Positions 25,718 to 35,274 of a stretch of DNA of 64,000 nt are shown piece after piece. The stretch's first letter is position 1; every line of letters begins with the position of its first letter. Under the pieces are notes generated by a model, which saw only the letters and a program-made list of their open reading frames with translations, ran no database searches and was not told the DNA's origin. The translations under genes were made by a program, and so were the position numbers. This DNA is from Helcococcus bovis. GTDB taxonomy: Bacteria > Bacillota > Clostridia > Tissierellales > Peptoniphilaceae. The stretch is from assembly GCF_046035435.1 (NCBI RefSeq), contig NZ_JBFNFH010000001.1. The stretch is one strand, 5' to 3'.

Positions 25718-26968
25718 TTATTTTAAGTACTTATCAACTAACTTAATCCAATTCTTATTTAATTCTGTTGTATCAAAATCTTTAGCTGCTTTTATGGCAT
25801 TATTGCTATATTGCAACTTTTCTCTTTCTGTTAAATTATAGAAATATAAAACTTTTTCAGCATATTCATCTATATTTCCAGCTTCTACTATCTTTCCAGC
25901 ATTATACTTTGAAATTATTGGATAATTTCCTTCATCTATGTTTGCTAAAACAGGATTTCCCGCTGCAAAATATTCAAATAATTTATTTGAACTATTTCCA
26001 TATTTTTGAGTAGCTGCTTTTTTTAAATTTAATATATTTAAATTGCTCTTAGTTAATACAAAAGGTATATAATTTTTATTTATAGATCCCTTAAATAACA
26101 CATTAGTAATATTTTCTTTTTTACATTTTTCTTCTAAAATTGCTTTATCAGGTCCATCTCCATATATAATAAACTTAATTTTATCTTCATATCCTTTTTC
26201 ATTTACTTTTTTTGCACATTCAACAACAGTTCCAATATCATTTGCCTGTCTTACACTTCCACAATACATTACCTTAAATGTATCATCCTCTAAGTCAGAA
26301 TCTTCTACTGTAAAATTGTCTTTATTATAGTTAAATTGATTTAAATCAACCCCTATATTAATATAATTAAATTTTTCTCTTGAAACTTGATTATCCCAAC
26401 CTTTATCTATTATATAATCGTAAGCACCTTCCCATGTAAATACAAGATCATCGGATTTTCTATAAATCCATTTTTCAAATTTGTATAATAGTTGAATTAT
26501 AGGGTTACTATTAGATATACCTGCATACTCAACAATTGATAATGGCCATAAATCTACAATATATGTTATATATGGAACATTAAATTTCTTTGCTAATCTT
26601 TGTGATACATAACATTGATTAGGAGTTGGCATTTGTGAAATTATCAAATCTGGTTTATTATTTAATTTCTTATGTAATTTTTTTAATCCCCTAGAAAATT
26701 CTAGCATATTTAAAACTCTGTTAATTTTACTTCCATATTCTCTAGTTTTAATGAATATAAAATCTACACCGTCTATATTTTTTTCAATAAACTTTCTATT
26801 ATCTTTTATAAAATTTATATCTGTATTATGAACAAAACTTGATACGATAAGTTTCACATCATATCCTTCATTTTGTAAAGATTTTGCTATTAAATACTCT
26901 GGTAGCCTTTGTGAAAAAGATGGTGCTCCACCATAATGGCTAACAATCCATACTAATTTTTTTTCCAT
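25718..26968 (-). CDS. Glycosyltransferase family 4 (WbuB-like)
   Basis: A 416-residue GT4 enzyme: IVSHYGGAPSFSQRLPEYLI near the start, YITYIVDLWPLSIVEYAGI near 135, FKVMYCGSVRQANDIG near 225 and GNSSNKLFEYFAAGNPVLANI near 330. It resembles the WbuB group that acts on amino sugars such as N-acetylfucosamine. It is the first gene of the distal capsule block, with its own promoter at 27003-27031. Confidence 0.88.
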   Translation of the reverse strand: MEKKLVWIVSHYGGAPSFSQRLPEYLIAKSLQNEGYDVKLIVSSFVHNTDINFIKDNRKFIEKNIDGVDFIFIKTREYGSKINRVLNMLEFSRGLKKLHKKLNNKPDLIISQMPTPNQCYVSQRLAKKFNVPYITYIVDLWPLSIVEYAGISNSNPIIQLLYKFEKWIYRKSDDLVFTWEGAYDYIIDKGWDNQVSREKFNYINIGVDLNQFNYNKDNFTVEDSDLEDDTFKVMYCGSVRQANDIGTVVECAKKVNEKGYEDKIKFIIYGDGPDKAILEEKCKKENITNVLFKGSINKNYIPFVLTKSNLNILNLKKAATQKYGNSSNKLFEYFAAGNPVLANIDEGNYPIISKYNAGKIVEAGNIDEYAEKVLYFYNLTEREKLQYSNNAIKAAKDFDTTELNKNWIKLVDKYLK

Positions 26969-27002
26969 TTAATCCTCTTAATTGTTTAATTTATTTATAT
27001 CT

Positions 27003-27031
27003 ATTATACACTATTAATTATATCAAGTAAA
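27003..27031 (-). promoter_or_regulatory. Promoter of the distal capsule block
   Basis: On the minus strand TTTACT at 27026-27031 and TATAAT at 27003-27008 are separated by 17 bases, about 35 bases before the GT4 start. A second overlapping TTGATATAAT lies just upstream. Confidence 0.5.
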
Positions 27032-27038
27032 AATAAGT

Positions 27039-27065
27039 AAATAAAAAGCCAAGGTTCCCCTTGGC
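27039..27065 (-). terminator. Terminator of rpmE2
   Basis: GCCAAGG, loop, CCTTGGC then TTTTTATTT on the minus strand. A compact GC-rich stem with a U-tract; it isolates rpmE2 from the distal capsule block. Confidence 0.9.
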
Positions 27066-27096
27066 ATTGTTATTGTAAATATCATTTGAATTAAAA

Positions 27097-27342
27097 CTAA
27101 TCCATTTTGTATTTTTTCTTAAATCTTTCTACTCTACCACCACGTTCAACAACTCTTTGTGCTCCAGTATAAAATGGATGTGAATCCGAAGATACTTCAA
27201 CACGAATAACTTGATATTCATTTCCGTCTTCCCATTTCATCGTTTCATTTGATGTTTTAGTAGATCCAGATAGGAACTTGTATCCTGTAGATGTATCTAA
27301 AAATATTACTGGATGGTATTCAGGATGTAAATTCTTTTTCAT
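27097..27342 (-). CDS. rpmE2: 50S ribosomal protein L31, type B
   Basis: An 81-residue L31 (opening MKKNLHPEYHPVIFLDTSTGYKFL). It lacks the zinc-binding CxxC pairs, which marks the zinc-independent type B paralogue. It has an isolated promoter (27384-27412) and a terminator of its own, and interrupts the two halves of the surface polysaccharide locus. Type B paralogues are commonly expressed under zinc limitation, but no Zur box was identified here. Confidence 0.96.
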   Translation of the reverse strand: MKKNLHPEYHPVIFLDTSTGYKFLSGSTKTSNETMKWEDGNEYQVIRVEVSSDSHPFYTGAQRVVERGGRVERFKKKYKMD

Positions 27343-27383
27343 AATATCACCTCTTTCACTTTTATTTAGTTCTTAACCATGTA

Positions 27384-27412
27384 ATTATAACACAATTAAT
27401 TAATTAATACAA
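27384..27412 (-). promoter_or_regulatory. Promoter of rpmE2
   Basis: TTGTAT at 27407-27412 and an extended TGTTATAAT -10 (27384-27389 for the hexamer) are 17 bases apart on the minus strand. AAAGAGG precedes the start. Confidence 0.7.
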
Positions 27413-27423
27413 CTACTTATATA

Positions 27424-28431
27424 TTATATAATTCCTACTTCATTTACAGTTTTACCAGTTGTTAATATATCATTAAAATTATCTAATGTAATTTCTATCA
27501 TGTTTTTCAAAGCTTCATCTGTATTTGAGCCTACATGTGGTGTAACTAGTACTCTTGGATACATATCAACTAATTCTCTAACAACCTTATCAGATATTTC
27601 ATCTCCACTATTAAATTTTTTAAAGAAAAATGCTGTTTCATTTGAAAATACATCTGTACCAAATCCATCTAATTTATTTGATTTTAATGCTCTTAAAATC
27701 GCTTCATTATCTTGAACTTCGCCACGAGCTGTATTTATAAGTATTGCACCATCCTTCATTTTAGATATAAAATCATCGTTAATCATTTTATCATTTTGTC
27801 CTTTAATATATGGAACATGAATACTTACGATATCTGATTCATTTAATAATTCTTCTAATTCAACAAATTTCAATACTTTCTTTGCATCTTCACTTTGGTA
27901 AATATCGTATCCTAAAACATCAGCTCCTAACCCCTTAAATAATTTTGCTTCTGTTAAGCCGATTTTACCTGTTCCTATTATACCCACTTTACAGTTTCTA
28001 ATTTCTTTACTAAACATAATAGGATCTACACGAAAATCATAATTGCTTGTCTTGTTTACAGTATGTGCAGTATGTCTTAAAAGCATCATTGCCAATGTTA
28101 CTGACAATTCTGCTACTGAATTTGGTGAATAAGCTGGTACTCTTGCTACTATTTGTCCTAATTCTTTAGTAACATTCAAATCAATATGATTAAATCCTAC
28201 TGTTCTTGTAAAAACTAAATCTATTCCATACTCTTTTAATTTTTCTAAATTTTGTCTATCTGCTACACAGTTACCTCTCAGCATAACTGCATCACAACCT
28301 TTAGCTGTTTCAATATTATCATGTGTTAATAATTCTTCTATAAGAACCAAATCATATCCATATTTATTATATTTTTCAAATGATGATACTTCATTTGGTC
28401 TTACACCATAACATGCAATTTTAAGTGTCAT
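27424..28431 (-). CDS. D-2-hydroxyacid (D-lactate type) dehydrogenase
   Basis: A 335-residue NAD-dependent dehydrogenase: the Rossmann loop GIIGTGKIGLTEAKLF near residue 148, a catalytic Arg in ILINTARGEVQDNEA near 232, and the catalytic His in VLVTPHVGSNTDEAL near 294. The MLRGNC and TVGFNHIDL segments place it with the D-lactate/D-2-hydroxyisocaproate group. It would reduce a 2-oxoacid to a D-2-hydroxyacid in the cytosol. It follows a putative organic-acid carrier by 40 bases, which suggests joint metabolism and transport of the acid. Confidence 0.85.
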   Translation of the reverse strand: MTLKIACYGVRPNEVSSFEKYNKYGYDLVLIEELLTHDNIETAKGCDAVMLRGNCVADRQNLEKLKEYGIDLVFTRTVGFNHIDLNVTKELGQIVARVPAYSPNSVAELSVTLAMMLLRHTAHTVNKTSNYDFRVDPIMFSKEIRNCKVGIIGTGKIGLTEAKLFKGLGADVLGYDIYQSEDAKKVLKFVELEELLNESDIVSIHVPYIKGQNDKMINDDFISKMKDGAILINTARGEVQDNEAILRALKSNKLDGFGTDVFSNETAFFFKKFNSGDEISDKVVRELVDMYPRVLVTPHVGSNTDEALKNMIEITLDNFNDILTTGKTVNEVGII

Positions 28432-28471
28432 ATATTTCCCCTTTTATATTTAAGTAATTTAACTAATTATA

Positions 28472-29536
28472 TTAAAATAATCCTGTGTGTCCTAAAACTT
28501 GTACAACAACTATCCAAATTGGAGCCATTAAAACTGCTCCTAATGTAGCTAATAATGAAGCATTTGAAGCTAATAAAGCATCTTTATCATTACTAATAGC
28601 ATATGCTACTGCTACTGTTGCTGGTGGTGTTGCCATCATGATTACAACTGTTCCTAAACCTACTAAATCAATTGGGAATCCAACTAATCTTAAACCAATT
28701 AATGCGATTACGTTAATTGCTGGTACAGCTATTAATTTCATAACTGTATAATACCATGTTTTCTTGTCTGAAATAGCTGTTTTGAAGCTTACTGATCCTA
28801 ATGTTGAACCAATTGCTAACCATGCTAATGGTGATGCTAAGCTTGATAAATATGTCAATACTTGGAAAAATTGTGGGAAAGTTCTATCTAATCTTAAGAA
28901 TGCCACTGATTTTTCTACCATTTTTCCTGTCTTATCCGCAAATGTTACATTAACTTGTGGTAAATATGCTTGGAATATCCAAATAAATAATCCTAAGAAT
29001 GTTGCTACAACAATTGGATTTAAGAACATCTTCTTCAAATTGTCAGATGTCATCTTTAAGTTGCTCATCTTAATGTATGCATATGAATATAAGAAAATTC
29101 TATATCCAATGTTAAAGATTGATGCATATAAAGCTCCTTGAGCTCCATAAATAGCTGTAACAATTGGAATACCAAAGAATGTTGTTGATCCGAAAATAGA
29201 TAAAATTCTTAAAGTATCATTTTCATCCCCTTTATATTGAGCATACATTGGTATTGTTAATATAATAAGTACAATATAAACTGCGATACCCCAAATTAAA
29301 ATACCAATACCTTTGTTTAATGTTTCTGGGTTGATGTCTGCCATAAATGATTTCAATGCTAATGCTGGCAATGATACTGATAATACTACCTTTGTAAGTA
29401 TCTTTCCTGTATTTTCATTGAAAATTTCTTTTTTTCTAAGATAGTAACCAAATAAAATGATTGCTAAACTTGCAAAAATTGCTGTGTTAATTTTTTGTGT
29501 TTGAAGTGTTTTCACTAAAACATCTATAAAGTTCAT
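28472..29536 (-). CDS. AEC-family organic-acid transporter
   Basis: A 354-residue protein with about ten hydrophobic helices, of the auxin efflux carrier/malate permease family. FNENTGKILTKVVLSVSLPALALKSF and the second-half repeat MMATPPATVAVAYAISND are characteristic. ATG 29536 with AGGAGG is chosen; 20 further upstream codons have no ribosome site. It probably carries a carboxylate across the membrane, plausibly the substrate or product of the adjacent dehydrogenase. Confidence 0.85.
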   Translation of the reverse strand: MNFIDVLVKTLQTQKINTAIFASLAIILFGYYLRKKEIFNENTGKILTKVVLSVSLPALALKSFMADINPETLNKGIGILIWGIAVYIVLIILTIPMYAQYKGDENDTLRILSIFGSTTFFGIPIVTAIYGAQGALYASIFNIGYRIFLYSYAYIKMSNLKMTSDNLKKMFLNPIVVATFLGLFIWIFQAYLPQVNVTFADKTGKMVEKSVAFLRLDRTFPQFFQVLTYLSSLASPLAWLAIGSTLGSVSFKTAISDKKTWYYTVMKLIAVPAINVIALIGLRLVGFPIDLVGLGTVVIMMATPPATVAVAYAISNDKDALLASNASLLATLGAVLMAPIWIVVVQVLGHTGLF

Positions 29537-29568
29537 AATTTCCTCCTGAATATTATTTTTGCTTTTAT

Positions 29569-29596
29569 AGTTTATCATATAAGTTGGAATTGTCAA
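29569..29596 (-). promoter_or_regulatory. Promoter of the transporter-dehydrogenase pair
   Basis: A perfect TTGACA at 29591-29596 and a TAAACT -10 16 bases away on the minus strand, upstream of the AGGAGG. The -35 is convincing, the -10 less so. Confidence 0.5.
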
Positions 29597-29605
29597 TATT
29601 TAGAT

Positions 29606-29642
29606 AAAAAAAGATTAGATATTCAACATCTAATCTTTTTAT
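29606..29642 (-). terminator. Terminator of the proximal capsule block
   Basis: AAAAAGATTAGAT, 7-base loop, ATCTAATCTTTTT. Both strands end in T runs, so it may work in both directions; it lies 9 bases after the decayed glycosyltransferase. Confidence 0.8.
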
Positions 29643-29650
29643 AAAAATTT

Positions 29651-31067
29651 TTATTTAATTTTATATAATTTTACATGATTACTTGAATTAATTAGTTCAT
29701 ATTGTTTTAATAATAAATCATTAATGTACTCATCAGTTTTACCATTATAAAATCTTTTATCATTTATTACTATGTATTTAGGATAATTCATCTCAAAATG
29801 AACCTTAAAATCATCAAAAATAGGCGCATCATCTTCAAAACCCGGTATAAAGAAATATCTTTTAGAAGATAATCTATCTGATGCTAAATACATAACTCCA
29901 AAAAGTCTATGTGAATATATCCTACCATTTTCATCTGAAATTCTTTTATTTTCTTTTGCAATTTTATAATAATCTTCGGCATTATCAGTATTTCTATTTC
30001 TAACATTTGAATATATAGTCCTTAAACTTGGTATAAACAATATTAAGACTACAATAACCAATACGTATTTATTAAATAAATTTTTGTACTTTTCAAATGT
30101 TTGACATATATAAAATGTAAATAATGGTAATAATAAAATTATATAGTACAAAAATGCTCTTTTTGAAATTATTGTTAAAATACCACAAAATGCTAATAGT
30201 AAAATAGAAACATAATTTTCTCTTCTAAATTTTTTTATTGAAGTAATTAAACCAACTAAAACAATAACTATCATATAATTTCTGTTAATTACTTCTAATA
30301 ACCATTTTAAGGTTTTTCTATATCCTATTCCTACTTCTAAAGAATATTTTATATTAATAATTATAGATTGATATATTATTTAATAAAGACTTCCATTAAT
30401 CAAAAAGTATATCAATATTGGTAAAATTACAATTAATAAACCTATTAAAAAACTAAAAATTAATTTTATAGTTTCACTTAAATTCTTTTTATTAAATTCA
30501 AACCATATAAAAAATAGTCCTAAAACTACCCATAACCCAACTAAATTTAACTTGGTCATCAAAACTATAGAGAAGCTTATGCCAACAAATATCATATTCT
30601 TTTTACTTAATTTTCAATTTTTTATATATAACAAGAATAAATACAAATTACTTGTTAAAAATGGTAACATATATCCTTCAAGTCCAAATCCATACTGATA
30701 AGCATTTAAGAAAAATATCGTTTGTACAAATTGAACCAAAACAATTACAGAGCTACTTTCAATATATAATGAACATATTTTATAGTTAAAATACAAAAAC
30801 ATAAACATACATAATAAATATATAATTCTAACACCATTTTCTTTCATCAAAAAAATAACCTAATTGACTTATAAAGAATATAACTGGTCCCTTATGATCA
30901 AACATGTTCAAATATAGCTTATCTCCCTTATTACGAGCATATCCAAAATATTGAAATATAGTAAAATCTCCTAAAGGAAAAAATTTTATCATTGAATATG
31001 GCATATCAAAGTTAATTAAAATAGTTAGTATTAATGCTGAAAATATTGGTATATATTTTTTCTTCAT
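29651..31067 (-). pseudogene. Decayed GT39/ArnT-like membrane glycosyltransferase
   Basis: A disrupted gene of about 472 codons. The intact start (ATG 31067, overlapping the previous stop as ATGA) gives NFDMPYSMIKFFPLGDF then YARNKGDKLYLNMFDHKGPV, the acidic loop of GT39 and related lipid-linked-sugar transferases. A 7-T run near 30850 shifts the frame; six Ts would join it to the next segment (GYFLMKENGV). Downstream the same frame is interrupted by TGA at 30614-30616 and TAA at 30380-30382 and then runs to 29651 with hydrophobic helices. So there is one frameshift and two nonsense codons. The remaining protein segments still look like one family. It is downstream of the polymerase in the capsule operon. 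Confidence 0.85.
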
Positions 31068-32464
31068 ATTATTCTCTCAAAAAGCTTATTTAAATTTTCA
31101 CTAAATTTTTTTTCATCATAAGTTTCTTTATTAATTAAGAACAATCCATATCCTGCTATTGTCCAAAAGAATATACTTATGAAATTAGTTGAGTATAATA
31201 TTAAACTTTCAAATAATTCTCCAAACATCATTCCAAAGAATAATATATTTAATAATTTAATATATTTACTTTTTCCATAAATTAAATATTTCAAAAATCT
31301 ATATGAAATATATCCTATCAAAGCTGTGAAAGAGATTAAATTAATCACTCCACCAACTACTAAGACAGTCAAAAATATATTATGGAAACTACCACCTTTT
31401 AATGAATTATATATAACATTTTCACTAAAATACATAGGATAATATAATTGAATATTATTAATTCCATATCCAAAAATTGGCTTTTGTTTTGCCATTTCAA
31501 TTGCTTTTTTCCATATATCAATTCTTCCACTCGATGTTGAATCCCCTAGTCTTATACCTAAATTAGGATCTGTATTTTTACTTTCTAATTCTTTTGTTTT
31601 ATTTGCTATAAAAGGTTTAGAGTCTTTATTTACATATACTTTCTTCACATTAAAAGTATTAATATAAAGACTCGCAGTGTAATTAATTGCCAAAACCGAT
31701 ATAATAAAACCAATAGAGTAAATACATAATTTTGCAAATATTATTTTTATCCTTTTATCATTTGAAATAAAAATGGAATACAATATTATCATTACAAGCA
31801 TACTTAATATAGCACCTCTACTTTGTTGTAAAGAAAAATGTATAAATTGAATTATTATATTTATTTTTAACAATTTGTTAATCTTATAGTCACCTCTATA
31901 TTTATATAGATATAACAGCGCTGTTATAATACTTATGTAACAAAATATTGCACTAATATTTGGATTTATAGCACCCCATATTCTATTGTTCATTACCCCA
32001 TAATAGGATAATGTACTCTTAAATGACAACACAAATGAAAATCTAAAAATTAAAATTAACATAGTAAAAATAGCTGATAATAAAGCAACTATTTGTACTA
32101 CATAAGTTATTAATTTAAATAATTTTTGCTGAGTCTTAGGTGAATAAATTCCCATCATAAAACAATATACTGTCATAAATGCAATATGAATACAATTATC
32201 AATAAAATTGGTTTCCCCATTTACAATCGTTGAAATTATATTTGTAAATAATAGAAAAGATAATAAATATATAAAATATTTATCCCAATAATTACTTCTT
32301 ATTTTTAAAGCAAAAATCAATATTAAATTTATTAAATTAAGTATAGTAATAACTTTATAAAAAAAGTCTACTTTTTGATATAACAAAGAACTCATGCTAA
32401 ATATTGATACTAAAATAAATAACAATTTTAGTATTAGTTCTGTTTTAGAATTTTTATTCATCAT
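31064..32464 (-). CDS. O-antigen ligase/Wzy-like polymerase
   Basis: A 466-residue membrane protein with about 12 helices. The large periplasm-like loop contains TSSGRIDIWKKAIEMAKQKP, FGYGINNIQLYYP and GSFHNIFLTVLVVGG, the pattern of the O-antigen ligase (Wzy_C) domain. It may polymerise repeat units or ligate finished polymer to an acceptor. A different Wzy-like protein lies upstream (33130-34539), so the two probably have distinct tasks. Weak ribosome site ATAGG; a palindromic hairpin precedes it. Confidence 0.8.
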   Translation of the reverse strand: MMNKNSKTELILKLLFILVSIFSMSSLLYQKVDFFYKVITILNLINLILIFALKIRSNYWDKYFIYLLSFLLFTNIISTIVNGETNFIDNCIHIAFMTVYCFMMGIYSPKTQQKLFKLITYVVQIVALLSAIFTMLILIFRFSFVLSFKSTLSYYGVMNNRIWGAINPNISAIFCYISIITALLYLYKYRGDYKINKLLKINIIIQFIHFSLQQSRGAILSMLVMIILYSIFISNDKRIKIIFAKLCIYSIGFIISVLAINYTASLYINTFNVKKVYVNKDSKPFIANKTKELESKNTDPNLGIRLGDSTSSGRIDIWKKAIEMAKQKPIFGYGINNIQLYYPMYFSENVIYNSLKGGSFHNIFLTVLVVGGVINLISFTALIGYISYRFLKYLIYGKSKYIKLLNILFFGMMFGELFESLILYSTNFISIFFWTIAGYGLFLINKETYDEKKFSENLNKLFERII

Positions 32465-32492
32465 AAACCTATTAGTACTATTTATTAAAATT

Positions 32493-32520
32493 AAAACTTA
32501 AATATTAATATTTAAGTTTT
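32493..32520 (-). terminator. Palindromic hairpin after the Wzz-like gene
   Basis: A perfect 28-bp palindrome, AAAACTTAAATATT joined to AATATTTAAGTTTT, lies 16 bases beyond the Wzz-like stop and is followed by a T-rich stretch. It may attenuate transcription into the downstream polymerase/ligase. Confidence 0.6.
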
Positions 32521-32536
32521 AATTACCTTTTACTAT

Positions 32537-33130
32537 TTAGTAAATATATTTTTTTCTATCAACTATAGCAATTACTAAAAAAGATAAAATCCCTCCTAGT
32601 AATACACCCTTTTTTATTACACTTCTTAAACTAAAATTTTCTTCTAATTTGTTAAAATCAGAATTAACTATAAAAATATTGTCAACTCCAAAATTTTCCT
32701 TCAAAAATTTAATATAATTTTTTGAAATAGTATCTAAAATCTTATCACTATTTTTTTCATCTGATGTATAATATGAAATACTTACTATTCTCGCACCATT
32801 ATTTGAATAAGCTTTAACATTTGCCATTATATCATCTGAATTCTTCCCGTTTATTTTCAAATTATTTAGTTCATTAACTACATATTTATTTTTCACTAAT
32901 GCTATTGCATCCTTAATATTTATACTTCTTCTTTCAATAATGTTGTTATTTGAAATGTAAACAGTATCCGGAATATACACGTCCAATGTGGATTTATATT
33001 CCTTTACATTTTTATTTTTTTCTATAAAATAAAAAGATACACATGTTATTAAGACAACAATAAAAAATACCCATATTTTTTTCAATAATTGTATAAATAA
33101 CATATATAAATCAATTTGTTTTTCTTTCAT
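32537..33130 (-). CDS. Wzz-like chain-length determinant
   Basis: A 197-residue protein of the Wzz type. The N-terminal membrane helix (KIWVFFIVVLITCVSFYFI, residues 19-37) follows an EKQIDLYMLFIQLLKK amphipathic start. A C-terminal helix (VLLGGILSFLVIAIV, about 173-188) closes an extracytoplasmic domain. It controls polymer chain length. No tyrosine-kinase domain or separate kinase gene is present in the locus. Its start overlaps the Wzy stop by one base (TAATG). Confidence 0.8.
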   Translation of the reverse strand: MKEKQIDLYMLFIQLLKKIWVFFIVVLITCVSFYFIEKNKNVKEYKSTLDVYIPDTVYISNNNIIERRSINIKDAIALVKNKYVVNELNNLKINGKNSDDIMANVKAYSNNGARIVSISYYTSDEKNSDKILDTISKNYIKFLKENFGVDNIFIVNSDFNKLEENFSLRSVIKKGVLLGGILSFLVIAIVDRKKYIY

Positions 33131-34539
33131 TATATTCTCCTTTTAGTTACAAATTTAATATTTGATAAAATAATAGTCATAAATAATCCAAAAATATTAT
33201 ATAGAGATAATATACTATAAATAAATGAATCAAAACTATCTCTCGGTGCATAAACTAAATCATATGCGATAAAAATTAAAACAGCAGTAAGTAATCCTTT
33301 TTCTTCAATACTAGATATTTTTTTTAATAAGAATCCATATATAAAACTTCCAATCATAACACCTAAATAATTAAAGTCAAAATACAATTCAGCTAAAAAT
33401 GATGATCCTGTACCCTTTCCTGATAAATAACCATTACCATATGTTAAATATGATAATCTATGAGCTAAGGAGTTTCCATTTAGTGCTGTATCAATCGAAT
33501 TTCCTTCGTAAATTTTATATTCAAATATATTTCTAAATAATAAATTGCCAAAAATAGCATTTTTTGTTTTATTAAAAGAAACTAAAGACATATCCCTTAA
33601 ATCATTTTCATTATCTATAACTCTCTTTATATTATTTACACTTCCTCCCTGTTGATCTAAAAAACCCACTATAGGATTCTTAGAATAATCTATTTCTCTA
33701 TCAGATCTTAAATAATCATAATAAAAAAATATAATCATTACTAATGGAAATAATATAAATGCAAAATATATATATCTTTTTTTTATCCAATCTCCACTAA
33801 TTTTATGTCTAATAACAAAATAAATTATCATTACAAAATTTCCGATAACAAAGTTTGTTCTACCACCAGTAAATAAGCTAGCTATAAGAACAATCTCATA
33901 TAAAGCATATATATATATAATTTTTTTCTTATTAGGAAAAGTTGATAAATACAAGCAAAGTGCAAAATTTAAATATTCAGATAAATAGTTCAAATACCCT
34001 ATATTTAAACTATTACTTTTTGAATATGACGCAACATAACCAACATTTTTAATAAAAATAACTTTATTAATATATACATATAAAGATACAATTAAAGAAA
34101 TATAAAATATTATTTTAATTACTAAATTCAAATTTTTACCATATGATAAATTTAATCTATTTTTATTAAATTTTATATTATTGCAAAACTCACTACCTAT
34201 TAATACAAAAATTATAGAAATAGTTAAAATATTATAAGTTTTATTATTAATTGAGTTAGAGTATATATAATACTTTTTTAATCCGAAAAAGCTAAATGAA
34301 AATTCTCTTCCGAGCAACAATATAAAAAAACTCAATAAAAAACATAATGTAGCAATGTTATTTTTTATATCATGTAAATAAAATATAAATACTGAAGTCC
34401 ATACAAACATAGTAAATATAAAAACTAAACTTGTGTCATCAGACTTAAATAAAACCATAAATAAACTTAAAAATAAAGAATATATTATAGATTTAAATAA
34501 ATCACTAATCTTTGTGTTTTTTATATATAATTCTCTCAT
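33130..34539 (-). CDS. Oligosaccharide repeat-unit polymerase (Wzy)
   Basis: A 469-residue membrane protein with about 12 helices and a loop near residues 270-350 (DYLRSDREIDYSKNPIVGFL, then GGSVNNIKRV). SLFTGGRTNFVIGNF and YLSGKGTGSSFLAELYFDFNYLGV are features of the O-antigen polymerase (O-ag_pol_Wzy) group. It polymerises flipped repeat units outside the membrane. Placed between the priming transferase and the chain-length regulator, as expected. Confidence 0.8.
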   Translation of the reverse strand: MRELYIKNTKISDLFKSIIYSLFLSLFMVLFKSDDTSLVFIFTMFVWTSVFIFYLHDIKNNIATLCFLLSFFILLLGREFSFSFFGLKKYYIYSNSINNKTYNILTISIIFVLIGSEFCNNIKFNKNRLNLSYGKNLNLVIKIIFYISLIVSLYVYINKVIFIKNVGYVASYSKSNSLNIGYLNYLSEYLNFALCLYLSTFPNKKKIIYIYALYEIVLIASLFTGGRTNFVIGNFVMIIYFVIRHKISGDWIKKRYIYFAFILFPLVMIIFFYYDYLRSDREIDYSKNPIVGFLDQQGGSVNNIKRVIDNENDLRDMSLVSFNKTKNAIFGNLLFRNIFEYKIYEGNSIDTALNGNSLAHRLSYLTYGNGYLSGKGTGSSFLAELYFDFNYLGVMIGSFIYGFLLKKISSIEEKGLLTAVLIFIAYDLVYAPRDSFDSFIYSILSLYNIFGLFMTIILSNIKFVTKRRI

Positions 34540-34575
34540 AATTCCACTTTCTAAACAATATTTTCAGCTATTCTC

Positions 34576-35262
34576 CTACTTCAACACCCCAATAAATGTC
34601 TTAAACATTATTGATATATCATATAAAAAAGATTCCTTTTTCATACTTTCCAAATTATATTTCATTTTTTCTGGCAAAATGATATTAACATAAGTTTCAT
34701 CAACATTTTTATTTTCTGTTAATATCTTTTCTTCATCTTTATAATTGATACTAGCTTCAGATGTGATGCCTGCTGGTAACAATAGTGTAGCCATCATTTC
34801 AGGTGTATAATGATCAACATATTTTTGAACTTCCGGTCTTGTGCCTACAAAAGTCATATCACCTAAAAAAACATTTATAAGTTGAGGTATTTCATCTAAT
34901 CTAACTTTTCTTATAAACCTTCCTACTTTGGTTATTCTAGCATCATTAGAAACGGTTACTTGGCTACCAATTTTATTTGCATCTTTTACCATTGTTCTAA
35001 ACTTAAAAATTCTAAAAATTTCTCCATATTGAGTTACTCTTTCTTGCCTAAAAAATATTTCACCTTCTGAATCTAATTTTATCCAAATAGATAAAATTAA
35101 AATAACTGGAGATAATAAAAATATTAGTAATGAAGAAAGAACTATATCAAATAATCTCTTAATAATCAAGCTAAATGTTTTTTCTTCTAATATTTCATAA
35201 TAAACTTTTACTTGATTATTTTTAAAATTATCTGGTAAATCATCCCATTTTTTTAATTTCAT
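34576..35262 (-). CDS. Priming undecaprenyl-phosphate sugar transferase
   Basis: A 228-residue monotopic phosphoglycosyl transferase: a single re-entrant hydrophobic segment (IVLSSLLIFLLSPVILILSIW, residues ~40-60), the catalytic LDSEGEIFFRQERV near 64, FRIFKFRTMVKDA near 83 and LDEIPQLINVFLGDMTFVGTRPE near 120. It transfers a sugar-1-phosphate onto undecaprenyl phosphate and starts the repeat unit. Its partner nucleotide sugar may come from the dehydratase and aminotransferase just upstream. Confidence 0.92.
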   Translation of the reverse strand: MKLKKWDDLPDNFKNNQVKVYYEILEEKTFSLIIKRLFDIVLSSLLIFLLSPVILILSIWIKLDSEGEIFFRQERVTQYGEIFRIFKFRTMVKDANKIGSQVTVSNDARITKVGRFIRKVRLDEIPQLINVFLGDMTFVGTRPEVQKYVDHYTPEMMATLLLPAGITSEASINYKDEEKILTENKNVDETYVNIILPEKMKYNLESMKKESFLYDISIMFKTFIGVLK

Positions 35263-35274
35263 ATTTACCCCTGA

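Noticed and set aside
30380..30850. Two small membrane protein genes (30380-30595 and 30614-30850)
   Set aside because: Both are in one frame that continues to 29651, and with the upstream segment they reconstitute one GT39-like protein; they are pieces of a pseudogene.
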